From: Oligoflexus sp.
Lineage (GTDB): Bacteria; Bdellovibrionota_B; Oligoflexia; Oligoflexales; Oligoflexaceae
Assembly: GCA_014378195.1 (NCBI GenBank)
Contig: JACMOC010000064.1
Location: forward strand, 1-39,834
DNA length: 39,834 bases
Direction of reading: 5' to 3'
Position 1 is the first letter of the stretch. Every line of letters begins with the position of its first letter. The notes under the pieces are model-generated. The model did not search any database. It saw only the letters and a program-made list of their open reading frames with translations, and had not been told where the DNA came from. The position numbers and the translations under genes are program-made. Positions 1 through 8,445 of the stretch are shown piece by piece.

Positions 1-1
1 G

Positions 2-1363
2 CGCTTTCTCATCCCACTCGTTTGCGTCTATTGTGTGATTTTGACTCCGTTTGCTTTCCCCGCGGATACCAAATCTGAAGGATTTGAGTATCATGGTTAC
101 ATGAGGGTCGGAACAGGCCTCTCAAAGAATCAGACGCGCGCTTCGTGTTACAGCTTGAGAAATGCGGGCGGCAATGCGTTTCGTTTTGGCAATGAATGTG
201 GCTTCTACATGGAGTCTCTGTTCAACTACAACTTCCCGAAAGCCGATCCCACAGATGCCGTCTGGTTTAAAACAGGCCTCAATCTTGCTCTCATGGCCGA
301 TGGAATACAGTCTGCGCAGACCACCACGCAGAATGATTTCCTCATCGCCAATCGCGAAGCTTATATCGACGCTGGAAATGCCGTCAGCGAAGGAAGCATC
401 CTTTGGGTCGGCAAAAAATTCTATAAAAGGCGCGATATTGCCCTTTTTGATTATTTTCTTGTCGATTCTTGGGGAACAGGCGGAGGGCTTTCGGAAGTGT
501 CCATAGGTCCGGGCAAATTTCATTTTGCTCTGATGCAGTATAAATCCCCTACGCTCTTTGTCCAAGGCACGGAGACGGCGGCTAGTCCCGTTCTCACGAA
601 TACCGATTGGCGTTATGATTGGCAGATGCAGGACAGCAGACTCGAAGCCATCATTCTTGCAGCCCAAAAATCCTCGCACCCAAGCGACGGCAAAACTTCC
701 GTATTATACGAGACGATGCGTGGGGCCGAACTTGGACTCATTTATATTAAAAACATAGAGCCCCTTATCCAAAGCCGCACCTTTTTTCAGTATGGACAAG
801 GACTTTTCGGAGCGAGTGTCCGCTACGGAAACCTACTCAACGGATTTGAAAGCGATGGAACGAGCCTCGTTAAGTCAATCACATCGTCAACTGCTAAAAG
901 GCAGCTGGACCGCTCGTCGACCACTCGTTTAGCCGAAGACTTTGTGTATAACGGCCTAAGCTGGGAGGGGGCGATCGCAGCTCTTTATCAAGTCGAATCG
1001 TTTGGCGGCCAAATGGTAGGGGAATCAACAGCAAAGGATCGAACGTCCCTTGTTGCTGGGGTTCGACCATCTTACTATTTAAACAAACATTGGAAAGCCA
1101 CGATCGATTCCGGTGTCGTTGAGATTTCCCATAACTCGACAGCGGACAATGATTCCCAAAAACGAACACAACTGCAAAAAAACACGCTTGCGCTGCAGGT
1201 ATCTCCAAAACAAGGGTATTTTGCACGGCCGGCCCTGAGGATCTTTGTGACCGAAGCAAGTTGGTTGAGCAGCTCGAGGCCCTACCTCGAAAACATAACC
1301 GGAACCTATGCCGACCAAACCGATGGTTTGACTTATGGTGTGCAGGCCGAAGCGTGGTGGTGA
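2..1363 (+). CDS. Maltoporin (LamB)-like outer-membrane sugar porin, 5' end outside window
   Basis: Likely an outer-membrane channel for oligosaccharides. The frame is open from base 2 and the first residues (FLIPLVCVYCVILTPFAFPA) are the end of a signal peptide, so the true start lies upstream and the GTG at 35 is internal. After cleavage the mature protein begins with DTKSEGFEYHGYMRVGTG, the usual LamB N-terminal strand. A GNECGFYME block follows, then a VGKKFYKRRDIALFDYF block matching the family's 'G+RfY.r.D.hi.D' segment. The chain ends in Trp-Trp, typical of beta-barrel proteins. Cysteines near residues 27 and 44 of the mature chain match the family's N-terminal disulphide. At about 450 residues the length fits the family. 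A hairpin at 1371-1400 may end the transcript. Substrate cannot be told from sequence. Family assignment is fairly secure. Confidence 0.8.
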   Translation, partial: RFLIPLVCVYCVILTPFAFPADTKSEGFEYHGYMRVGTGLSKNQTRASCYSLRNAGGNAFRFGNECGFYMESLFNYNFPKADPTDAVWFKTGLNLALMADGIQSAQTTTQNDFLIANREAYIDAGNAVSEGSILWVGKKFYKRRDIALFDYFLVDSWGTGGGLSEVSIGPGKFHFALMQYKSPTLFVQGTETAASPVLTNTDWRYDWQMQDSRLEAIILAAQKSSHPSDGKTSVLYETMRGAELGLIYIKNIEPLIQSRTFFQYGQGLFGASVRYGNLLNGFESDGTSLVKSITSSTAKRQLDRSSTTRLAEDFVYNGLSWEGAIAALYQVESFGGQMVGESTAKDRTSLVAGVRPSYYLNKHWKATIDSGVVEISHNSTADNDSQKRTQLQKNTLALQVSPKQGYFARPALRIFVTEASWLSSSRPYLENITGTYADQTDGLTYGVQAEAWW

Positions 1364-1370
1364 CAGGGTC

Positions 1371-1400
1371 GAGGAGACGAGCATTTTTGTGCGTCTTCTC
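1371..1400 (+). terminator. Hairpin after the porin gene
   Basis: GAGGAGAC pairs with GTCTTCTC (one G-U), and GCA/TGC inside the loop adds to the stem. It lies 8 bases after the porin stop. The downstream T tract is poor (TTGTGG), so it may be a weak terminator or a 3'-end stabiliser. Confidence 0.4.
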
Positions 1401-1509
1401 TTGTGGACCGCTCACCCCTTAACACAAATCAACAGCCTGTTCCGTCTACGCTTTTATCGCTCCCGGGTGTGGACGTGGTCAAGGCCGTTTCTTTTGGAAA
1501 GCCCCCATG

Positions 1510-1539
1510 AAAAAAGGCGCCTGCCAAATGACAAGCGCC
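1510..1539 (-). terminator. Rho-independent terminator of htpG
   Basis: On the minus strand GGCGCTTGTC, loop ATTT, GGCAGGCGCC forms a 10-bp stem with two G-U pairs, followed by six T. It starts 24 bases after the htpG stop. Confidence 0.85.
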
Positions 1540-1563
1540 CCGTCTAAGTACAAAACTAAAACT

Positions 1564-3486
1564 TTAGATATGATCCGTCATGAGTTTTGCGATCTGCTGA
1601 CTGAAACGCATTGGGTCATCAAGCGGGGATCCTTCGGCAAGCAGAGCTTGGTTATAAAGGATCTCAGCCCATTCCTTCTGGCGATCAGCAGACAACTCTT
1701 TCATGCGGGTAAAGACAGCGTGTTTTGGATTGATCTCCAAAATACGCTTAGCTTTCGGCATGGCCTGGCCCATAGATTCCATCATGCGCTCGAGGCGCGC
1801 CGATGAATCATAAGCGCCCGATACGAGGACAACAGGCGAATCCACGAGGCGTTTGGAAATCTTAACTTCTTTGACCTTCTCAGAAACCGCACCCTGGATG
1901 GTCGCGATGAGGTCCTTGAATTCGATTTCCTTGTCTTTGATCTCTTTTTCTTGCTCGGCTTTTTCTTCTTCGGAGTCGAGATCAAGACCTTCTTTGGCGA
2001 TGGAACGTAGCATTTTATCGTCAAATTTATTGATCGACTGCATAACCCATTCATCGACCGGATCGGTACAGTAGAGAATCTCAAAGCCCTTTTGCTTCAC
2101 CTTCTCGATGTACGGACTCGCTTTGAGCTGATCCAGGGAATCGCCGGTGATGTAATAGATTTCTTTCTGGTCTTTTTTCATACGCTCAGCATACTCGGCA
2201 AGAGTCGTGAGTGTGTCCGAATGGGAGGATTGAAAGAGAGCCAGATGTTCGATCTTGTCTTTATTGGAGAAGTCGTTGGCCATACCTTCTTTGATGGTCG
2301 CGCCAAAGTTCTTCCAAAAAGTCTGGTATTTCTCGCGATCAGTTTTCAGCAAAGTCTCAAGGTGTTTGAGGACCTTGGCTGTAACCGCTTTTTTGATCGC
2401 CTGAACCTGACGATCCTTCTGCAGGATCTCGCGCGAAACGTTGAGCGACAGATCCGAACTGTCGATCACGCCGCGAAGGAAACGGAGATAGGTCGGGATG
2501 AGTTCTTCGGCGTTATCCATGATAAACACGCGGTTTACGTAGAGGGAAAGGCCCCACTTCGTATCGCGATAGTAATAATCCTGGGGAACCGCCGGAGGAA
2601 TGAACATAAGAGCGGTAAACTCTTGGCTGCCTTCCGCCCGGTAATGAATGCGATCGAAGGGTTTGTTCCAGTCATGGCCGACGTGACGGTAAAATTCTTC
2701 GTACTCTTCATCGGTTACTTCCGACGGAGAACGGAGCCAGATCGCTTTTTGGCTGTTCAAAGTATCGTCGTCTTCAACTGTCCGTGTCTTGCCTTCGACT
2801 TCTTTGCCGTCCGCATCGACTTCCGGTTCTTCGCGCGACGTCATCATACGAATCGGCCAAGCAATAAAGTCTGAATATTTTTTGACGATGCGACGCAAAA
2901 CGTATTCATCGGTGAAGTCTTCAACCGAATCGTCACCGGCGAATTCTTTGAGATGCAGAGTAATTGTCGTTCCGACGCCTTCGTTGCGCGTTTGTCGGTC
3001 GATCACAAAGGAGCCGTCGCCTGTGGATTCCCAGAAGGTTCCTTCTGAAGTTCCCGCTTTTTGAGTCAAAACGGTAACCTTGTCGGCAACCATGAATGTC
3101 GCATAGAAACCAACACCAAACTGCCCGATCAATTCCGGGCGGTCTTTGATTTCTTTGGTATGTTTGAGAAATTCTTTGGTGCCCGAGCGCGCGATCGTCC
3201 CGATGTTGGCTATAACTTCGTCATAAGTCATACCAATACCGTTATCGACGATCGTCAATGTACGGGCTTCGCGATTGGAGATAAGGCGAATATGTTTTTC
3301 GACATGCGGCTGGGTGGAATCCCATTCCGGATGCGAGAGTTCTTCAAAGCGAAGTTTGTCGAGCGCATCAGATGAGTTGGAAATGAGCTCACGCAAAAAG
3401 ATTTCGCGGTTTGAGTAGAGCGAGTGCACCATAAGGTCAAGAATTTGCTTGACCTCAGTCTGAAACGATCTGGTTTCTTTTGTCAT
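1564..3486 (-). CDS. htpG: Chaperone HtpG (bacterial Hsp90)
   Basis: ATP-dependent cytosolic chaperone. The 640-residue length and motif order are those of full HtpG: SNREIFLRELISNSSDALDK (residues about 25-45) and DNGIGM in the N-terminal GHKL ATP-binding fold, then the glycine-rich lid (IGQFGVGFYATFMVAD). The middle domain carries SLYVNRVFIMDNAEELIP and LNVSREILQ. The C-terminal dimerisation region ends in LMTDHI. The ATG at 3486 (MTKETRSFQTEV) is preferred to the in-frame GTG at 3498, because GTGAGG at 3493-3498 is a good Shine-Dalgarno for the ATG and the GTG would overlap it. A 78-codon gene ends 51 bases upstream, so the two may be cotranscribed. The 5' region folds into a hairpin that includes the Shine-Dalgarno (see 3491-3531). 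Confidence 0.97.
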   Translation of the reverse strand: MTKETRSFQTEVKQILDLMVHSLYSNREIFLRELISNSSDALDKLRFEELSHPEWDSTQPHVEKHIRLISNREARTLTIVDNGIGMTYDEVIANIGTIARSGTKEFLKHTKEIKDRPELIGQFGVGFYATFMVADKVTVLTQKAGTSEGTFWESTGDGSFVIDRQTRNEGVGTTITLHLKEFAGDDSVEDFTDEYVLRRIVKKYSDFIAWPIRMMTSREEPEVDADGKEVEGKTRTVEDDDTLNSQKAIWLRSPSEVTDEEYEEFYRHVGHDWNKPFDRIHYRAEGSQEFTALMFIPPAVPQDYYYRDTKWGLSLYVNRVFIMDNAEELIPTYLRFLRGVIDSSDLSLNVSREILQKDRQVQAIKKAVTAKVLKHLETLLKTDREKYQTFWKNFGATIKEGMANDFSNKDKIEHLALFQSSHSDTLTTLAEYAERMKKDQKEIYYITGDSLDQLKASPYIEKVKQKGFEILYCTDPVDEWVMQSINKFDDKMLRSIAKEGLDLDSEEEKAEQEKEIKDKEIEFKDLIATIQGAVSEKVKEVKISKRLVDSPVVLVSGAYDSSARLERMMESMGQAMPKAKRILEINPKHAVFTRMKELSADRQKEWAEILYNQALLAEGSPLDDPMRFSQQIAKLMTDHI

Positions 3487-3490
3487 ATCT

Positions 3491-3531
3491 ATCCTCACTA
3501 AGTTCCCACGGGAAAACTACCTTAGCAGGAT
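3491..3531 (-). promoter_or_regulatory. Hairpin covering the htpG ribosome-binding site, candidate RNA thermometer
   Basis: Read on the minus strand, ATCCT (3531-3527) pairs with AGGAT (3495-3491), which holds the AGGA of the htpG Shine-Dalgarno. CTAAG (3525-3521) pairs with CTTAG (3502-3498). TTCC/GGAA with a CGTG loop caps the structure. A small internal loop and a 6-base bulge keep it imperfect. The start codon lies just outside the stem. Thermal melting is an inference from the gene's role. Confidence 0.4.
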
Positions 3532-3536
3532 GAGTC

Positions 3537-3773
3537 TTAAATTTCATCTGTCAAGGGGCGCCCCGGCAGAGTTTTGAATCCCTTTTCGTCATCTTTCTTC
3601 AGCTCGTCCATGACCTCCTGAAGCCCGAGGAGAGCCATAAGTCCCTGGCGGCGGCGATACGGATTCATTTGACTGCGAGGCGCATGGGACTTTAATTCCG
3701 GACCTGTGATGAAGTAATGGAGTGGACTCTGGGAATAGACCTTGGCTTGATGAATAATTTCGGGCACTTCCAT
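3537..3773 (-). CDS. Small hypothetical protein upstream of htpG
   Basis: A 78-residue soluble protein of no family I recognise. It is hydrophilic, with a basic middle (NPYRRRQGL) and a charged C-terminal half (LKKDDEKG), and has no signal peptide or membrane segment. GGAG sits 6 bases before the ATG, which supports translation. A 110-codon ORF in another frame overlaps it but lacks a comparable ribosome-binding site. It ends 51 bases before the htpG start on the same strand, so a shared transcript is likely, and with it a possible stress link. Function unknown. Confidence 0.6.
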   Translation of the reverse strand: MEVPEIIHQAKVYSQSPLHYFITGPELKSHAPRSQMNPYRRRQGLMALLGLQEVMDELKKDDEKGFKTLPGRPLTDEI

Positions 3774-3914
3774 AAATACTCCAATCAGCGTGGCAATGAG
3801 CGAGTCGTCGTGAATATACTCTAGAGTGACACCCGTGAAAATATGATGAGCTTGCGATACGCTTATGCGATTCGCTACGATATGCGCAAACTCTAGTCAG
3901 AGGTGAGGGAACTT

Positions 3915-5051
3915 TTGTCAAAGATCAAAAAAAAGAACCATAAGCGCTCAAGCAAATTTTTTCATCGTCCTCCCCCCGGAAGTAGCCCTGGGACGGTCGT
4001 AGAGCCCATAGATGCCCATCCCACTCGGCTGATTGTTATGGCTTACAACGAAGCGTCCGCAACCACAGATACGCCGACTTCCGTTAAAAATCTAAAACAG
4101 CATATCGACCCAAACATCGTAACGTGGATTAGCATTTTAGGCCTACAGGATGTCACCCTGGTTCAAGATATCTGCCATGAGTTCGCTATTCACCGCCTTA
4201 CGATCGAGGACGTCTTTAATCCGCATCAAAGGCCTAAGGTGGAGTATTTCGATGCCTACACCTATCTCACTGTCCATGTTCCGCGTCCGGACAGCGATAG
4301 CGACGTCATCAGTATCCTGATGGGAGACACCTGGATCATCACGATTCAAAACTGTGCATCGGATTATCTCGAAGGCATTCGCGCGCGCATCCAAAAAAAG
4401 ATCGGACAGATTCGCCAGAAGGACCGCACTTATCTTGCTTATGCCATCATCGATACGGCGATTGACCTTTATTTTCCCATTACCGAGAACTACGCACAGC
4501 TCATTGAATCCGCTGAGACCGACATCCTGCAGGCCACGAGGCCGGTCGCGATCATCGATGTTTTCAGCCTGCGTTCCAAAGTGAATTTTTTCCATAGGAT
4601 ACTTTGGTCTCACAATCAGATGATTTCCCAGCTGATCCACGATCCTGAGACTCCTTTCGGCGAAGAGAGTTGGGTCTACCTTCGGGATTGTTTTGACCAT
4701 ACGATGCAGATCCTGGAGTTTTTGGAGAACCTTAAAGAAAATGCAAAAACCCTGATCGATCTTCACCTCTCACTTCAGGGCCATCGTTCCAACGAAATCA
4801 TGAAGGTCCTCACGATCATGACCGCCACCTTCATTCCCATGACCTTTATCTCGGGGCTCTACGGAATGAACTTCGACACAAGTTTGCCAAACAATATGCC
4901 CGAACTGCATTGGCGTTACGGATACCTCTTCGCAATCCTGCTCATGGTGATTGCCGGCGGGTCGATGCTGTTTTATTTTTATAAAAAGAGATGGTTCTCT
5001 AACATGCCAGAGATACCGAGATTTGATCGCGAGAGTACCCTTGATTCCTAA
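3915..5051 (+). CDS. corA: CorA-family divalent cation transporter
   Basis: Inner-membrane Mg2+/Co2+ channel of the CorA/MIT family, active as a pentamer. The long cytosolic N-terminal domain includes the HRLTIEDVFNPHQRPKVEYFDAY block typical of CorA. Two transmembrane helices lie near the C-terminus: the first ends in the signature GMN (SGLYGMNFD) and the second is YLFAILLMVIAGGSMLFYFY, followed by a basic KKRWF tail. The TTG at 3915 is chosen because AGGTGAGGG (3901-3909) lies about 5 bases before it; the in-frame GTG at 3903 is inside that Shine-Dalgarno. The 378-residue length is normal for the longer CorA forms. Its stop codon directly abuts the stop codon of the convergent PilZ gene. 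Ion selectivity cannot be read from sequence. Confidence 0.92.
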   Translation: MSKIKKKNHKRSSKFFHRPPPGSSPGTVVEPIDAHPTRLIVMAYNEASATTDTPTSVKNLKQHIDPNIVTWISILGLQDVTLVQDICHEFAIHRLTIEDVFNPHQRPKVEYFDAYTYLTVHVPRPDSDSDVISILMGDTWIITIQNCASDYLEGIRARIQKKIGQIRQKDRTYLAYAIIDTAIDLYFPITENYAQLIESAETDILQATRPVAIIDVFSLRSKVNFFHRILWSHNQMISQLIHDPETPFGEESWVYLRDCFDHTMQILEFLENLKENAKTLIDLHLSLQGHRSNEIMKVLTIMTATFIPMTFISGLYGMNFDTSLPNNMPELHWRYGYLFAILLMVIAGGSMLFYFYKKRWFSNMPEIPRFDRESTLDS

Positions 5052-5855
5052 TTATTTTGGAAGCAGGTGGGACATTGCGATTTTGATGTAGGGATCAAGG
5101 CGATTGGTCTTGCCGATCTGCTTCATGCCTATGAGAAGACAGAGCGTCTGTGACAAAATCTCGCGTTTTTCGCGGTTATCGAGAAGGGCGCGTGGTTTGC
5201 ACGTGACGGCAATACGTGCCGGCGATCGAAACCACACACAGTCATAGCGGGAACCATTTACATAATAGATATGCACTTCGGGAAGTCTCGAGCTGTCATC
5301 CATATTGAGATGAACTTCGACCAAACCACGCTCGGTTCCGTAGGAAAGCCAATGGGGACCTTGGTAGGCTTTGCCAACGCGGTTTTTCGACAGTGCCTTG
5401 AGACTGAGCCCCATATCCATAAATGACAGATATCGCTGCAGAAATAGCAGGCTAAATGGACTGCGGGGATCGCAGCTGAATCCGACACTGGTCTCGTTCA
5501 AACTGGTGATCACCATCAATGCCTTTTGCGATTCTCCGAGTATTGTCACTTCAACCAGAATGGAACTGTGAATCTTCAGCCAGGTCTCGACTTCGCCCGC
5601 CTTCGGACGTTCGATGCGCATTCCGCCATAACTTAGATTTAAAACGCGCAATCGGGTGCCATTGATCATAGCGAAAGCAATATCGTTATCGGCAAATACA
5701 TGACGGAAATAACGGCGGCGGTAAGCCTCCGTTACACGATCAACCATATCGCCCAATTTCGGTTGCAGGATACGATCCTGAACCTCAAGGCGCATGCGTT
5801 GCCAAAGACTGATATTTTTAGGAAGCATTGCCGTCCCGGTGAAAGCAAACGTCAT
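5052..5855 (-). CDS. PilZ-domain protein
   Basis: Probable cyclic-di-GMP-responsive or PilZ-like adaptor. The segment RLRVLNLSYGGMRIE (about residues 65-80) carries the 'D/N-x-S-x-GG-h' half of the PilZ binding motif. An RRR stretch about 15 residues earlier (AYRRRYFRHV) could supply the arginines, though not in the ideal RxxxR spacing. The rest, about 170 residues, has no recognised domain. The start is uncertain: ATG 5855 is used here, ATG 5828 is possible, and no strong Shine-Dalgarno precedes either; the frame stays open further upstream. The gene follows the Hpt gene on the same strand, about 50 bases after its stop, suggesting a small signalling operon. Whether it binds c-di-GMP is untested. 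Confidence 0.72.
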   Translation of the reverse strand: MTFAFTGTAMLPKNISLWQRMRLEVQDRILQPKLGDMVDRVTEAYRRRYFRHVFADNDIAFAMINGTRLRVLNLSYGGMRIERPKAGEVETWLKIHSSILVEVTILGESQKALMVITSLNETSVGFSCDPRSPFSLLFLQRYLSFMDMGLSLKALSKNRVGKAYQGPHWLSYGTERGLVEVHLNMDDSSRLPEVHIYYVNGSRYDCVWFRSPARIAVTCKPRALLDNREKREILSQTLCLLIGMKQIGKTNRLDPYIKIAMSHLLPK

Positions 5856-5907
5856 TTCATCGAGATGGTGATCGGCTAGGCACGGGAATGCTTGAAGAGG
5901 GAATATA

Positions 5908-6276
5908 TTAATTAAATGATTTAAGATAGTTACATGTAGTATCAAAGAGCTGGGTCAGATCATGATAAGTGGTCTCAACTTTGTCCAAAGGCCATTTCGT
6001 GTCAGGAGAAAACGCTTCCAGCGATTTAAGTTCGCCAGCCAACGCCTGAGCACCCATGTTGAGACAACTGCCTTTGAACCGATGAGCGACCCGGCGAACA
6101 GATTCGACGTCTTGATCGCTCAGGGCCATCCGGAGTTCGATAAGTGAGGAGCGGCCATGCTCTTCAAATATTCCAACCAGTTGAGGCATAAATGCAGGAC
6201 TGCGTGCATAAGCCTTGAGGCTTTGCAGAACGCTCATATCAACAAGGTTGAGAGATTTATTGATGAGATCGGACAT
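5908..6276 (-). CDS. Hpt (histidine phosphotransfer) domain protein
   Basis: A stand-alone 122-residue phosphotransfer protein that would carry phosphate between a hybrid kinase and a response regulator. The phospho-acceptor is His65 in VAHRFKGSCLNMGA, which matches the Hpt consensus 'AHxLKGSSxxxGA'. The whole chain is predicted helical, as for an Hpt four-helix bundle. GGAG lies 7 bases before the ATG. No kinase is adjacent. The downstream PilZ gene is on the same strand, so the two may act in one pathway; that is inferred from position only. Confidence 0.88.
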   Translation of the reverse strand: MSDLINKSLNLVDMSVLQSLKAYARSPAFMPQLVGIFEEHGRSSLIELRMALSDQDVESVRRVAHRFKGSCLNMGAQALAGELKSLEAFSPDTKWPLDKVETTYHDLTQLFDTTCNYLKSFN

Positions 6277-6574
6277 TCTAGACTCCGTGTCAGGGCCGTG
6301 GTTCAGCTAGGATCCGTTAACCGAATGCGACGTAAAATACAACACTTTTACTGTGCTGTTCAGCATCAGGCGAACCGCCATTCAGCCGATTCAGTTGTAT
6401 TGTGAATCCTAAGAGGATCTTCCAGAAACAAAGCCGTTGAGTCAAGAAAAGCTTCACTTTGAAACCTGAGTTTTAAGGAAAATTTCGGGGCATTAAGCCG
6501 GACGATAGAGGGAAGAGATTTGTTAGTTTGCAGTAATTCTGGTTTAATGGCCCGACCAAGGAGGTCGATCAGGC

Positions 6575-7453
6575 ATGCTAACACTCTCCGACTCGCTGAC
6601 CCGTTCTTTACAGGCATTTGAAGCGCGCTTTGAAGCCATGCAGACTCGCCTTTATCCAACGAGCGAAACACTACATCAAGCTTGTCGGTATGCCCTTGCA
6701 GGGCGGGGCAAACGCATCCGCCCCCTCCTCGTGATGGCGGCCGCCGAGGCTTCCGGAGTGCCGGGAGAAGCGGCTTTGAGCCTCGCTATCGCGATTGAAA
6801 TGATCCACACCTATAGCCTTGTGCATGATGACCTCCCGTGTATGGATGATGACGAGCTGCGCCGGGGGCGCGCCACAACTCATGTCACCTTCGATGAAGC
6901 GACTGCACTCTTGGTCGGCGACGCACTCCTCACAGATGCTTTTTCGGTGATCAGTGATGATGACGATCTCTCCACACATGTTCGCGTGAAAGCCATAGCC
7001 TGTCTTGCACGATCCGCCGGTGGGCGGGGCATGGTCAAAGGTCAGGCTCTCGATATGCACTGGACGGGACGGGGTGATTTTACACGAACCGATCTTGATT
7101 CGATCCATCTCGAGAAAACAGGGGCGCTGATTGCGGCCAGCTGCGTTTTAGGGGGAATCGCCGGAGGCTCCACGGAGGGGGAATTGCGGCGTCTGGAAAG
7201 TTTTGGAAAAAGTCTCGGATTGGTATTTCAAATTGTCGACGACCTCCTCGACGGCAAGGAGGGCACAGGCAAATCCATCGGCAAGGATAAAGAAGCCGGC
7301 AAGCTCACCTACCAATCGATCATGGCGACCGACGAGGCTCGCATATATGCCTCCAAACTCACTGACGAAACGCTTGAGCTCTTAAAGTATTGGGGGCCGA
7401 AAGCCGAGGCTTTGCGCGAACTTGGGCAAGCCTTGATTCAACGCACGCTTTGA
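6575..7453 (+). CDS. ispA: Short-chain polyprenyl (farnesyl) diphosphate synthase
   Basis: Condenses IPP with DMAPP and GPP to make C15 farnesyl diphosphate for quinone and undecaprenyl synthesis. The first Asp-rich motif is DDLPCMDDDELRRG (about residue 87), with the two-residue insertion (DDxxxxD) typical of bacterial FPP synthases. The second is QIVDDLLD (about residue 216). GRGKRIRP (about 43-50) holds the substrate-binding Lys and Arg. The 292-residue length is that of IspA. AGGAGGTCG precedes the ATG. Its stop lies 7 bases from the stop of the convergent acyltransferase. Product length (C15 or C20) is inferred from the motif. Confidence 0.93.
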   Translation: MLTLSDSLTRSLQAFEARFEAMQTRLYPTSETLHQACRYALAGRGKRIRPLLVMAAAEASGVPGEAALSLAIAIEMIHTYSLVHDDLPCMDDDELRRGRATTHVTFDEATALLVGDALLTDAFSVISDDDDLSTHVRVKAIACLARSAGGRGMVKGQALDMHWTGRGDFTRTDLDSIHLEKTGALIAASCVLGGIAGGSTEGELRRLESFGKSLGLVFQIVDDLLDGKEGTGKSIGKDKEAGKLTYQSIMATDEARIYASKLTDETLELLKYWGPKAEALRELGQALIQRTL

Positions 7454-7460
7454 AGCCGGC

Positions 7461-8309
7461 TTACTTCCAGCGATTATGAAACCAAAAATAATGTTCGGGG
7501 CGTTCACGCACGATTTTTTCGACTTCGCCATTGAAGAGTGTCGTATTCAAAATGATATCGGACTTGAGATCGTCACTTTTGTGCAAAGTGAGAGGAGGAT
7601 TGATCACCAGGGTATGGCGCCCAAATCCACGGCGATAAAAATACGCCGGGATGATAGGAGCCGGACGTTTATTCCAGATCGCGGCCAGGCTGGTGTTGGT
7701 TCGGGCATCCTGTGAAAAGAACGGTAGCCGAGGTTCGCCGCAGCGCGCTTGATCCATGACGAACCCAACCAGCTCGCCGCGATCCAGGATCTCATTCATC
7801 TGACGGACGGCATCGCCTTTGCAGCTTTTTTTGATCGCATGCATTTCGTTACGGACCCGCATTTCGTCGATATAACGGTTCAGGCCTTTTGATTTAATTT
7901 TTTTCATGGCGGTATGCGACGGCCTATAACGCCGTGACATAAACGAACCCATCGCTTCCCAGTTGCCCATGTGACACAAAAGAAAGTACACGCCCTCCCC
8001 GCCCGCAATAGCTTCTTCCAGGATTGCGCTGTTTTCCACTTCGACGTCAGCGGCGATAGGGTGGCGCCTGCTAATGAAAGTCTCAAGAAGAGTCTGAACA
8101 AAATTATTAAATGCTTTTCTGGCCATTACGATGCGTTCGTAGGGCTGGTACTGATCGCCGAATGCGATCCCTATATTTCTGATCATCAATCGACGACGAA
8201 TGCGTAACACATCGAAAAGGAGAAACGTGACACAAAAGGCCAGCATCTCCAATGCGCCAAACGACAGCAAGCTCAGCATCGATGAGATGCCGCTCAAGAA
8301 TAAGTACAT
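7461..8309 (-). CDS. LpxL/LpxM-family lipid A acyltransferase
   Basis: Membrane-associated acyltransferase that adds a secondary acyl chain to the lipid A precursor. An N-terminal hydrophobic anchor (residues about 1-33) is followed by the basic RIRRRLMIRNI segment. The catalytic HxxxxE motif is in LLCHMGNWEAMG. VGFVMDQAR fits the conserved block around the substrate pocket, and the C-terminal PEHYFWFHNRWK is the family's closing signature. The 282-residue length is slightly short, about as in HtrB. AGGA lies 8 bases before the ATG. It is divergent from uvrA. Chain preference (LpxL versus LpxM) cannot be told. Confidence 0.9.
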   Translation of the reverse strand: MYLFLSGISSMLSLLSFGALEMLAFCVTFLLFDVLRIRRRLMIRNIGIAFGDQYQPYERIVMARKAFNNFVQTLLETFISRRHPIAADVEVENSAILEEAIAGGEGVYFLLCHMGNWEAMGSFMSRRYRPSHTAMKKIKSKGLNRYIDEMRVRNEMHAIKKSCKGDAVRQMNEILDRGELVGFVMDQARCGEPRLPFFSQDARTNTSLAAIWNKRPAPIIPAYFYRRGFGRHTLVINPPLTLHKSDDLKSDIILNTTLFNGEVEKIVRERPEHYFWFHNRWK

Positions 8310-8445
8310 ATTTACGTCCTATTTGGGATTACATAAATATGATTACTCTTTTTGACCAATTAGCCTAGCGAAACCTTTGTCACGACTTGATTTAATACAT
8401 AAGTATGGTACCATCATTGACCAACCAAGGGTCGAGGTTATACGA

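Noticed and set aside
2092..2874. 260-codon plus-strand frame inside htpG
   Set aside because: It lies wholly opposite a certain gene and shows no domain.
3491..3540. CIRCE operator upstream of htpG
   Set aside because: The TTAGCA half is followed by AGGATG and there is no matching GAGTGCTAA at the required spacing.
3589..3921. 110-codon minus-strand frame overlapping the 78-codon gene upstream of htpG
   Set aside because: Ser/Arg-rich, no ribosome-binding site; the 78-codon frame has a good one.
8310..8445. SOS (LexA) box before uvrA
   Set aside because: No sequence matching the known CTGT-N8-ACAG or TTAC-N3-GTAA forms was found; the GATTAC repeats here are direct, not inverted.
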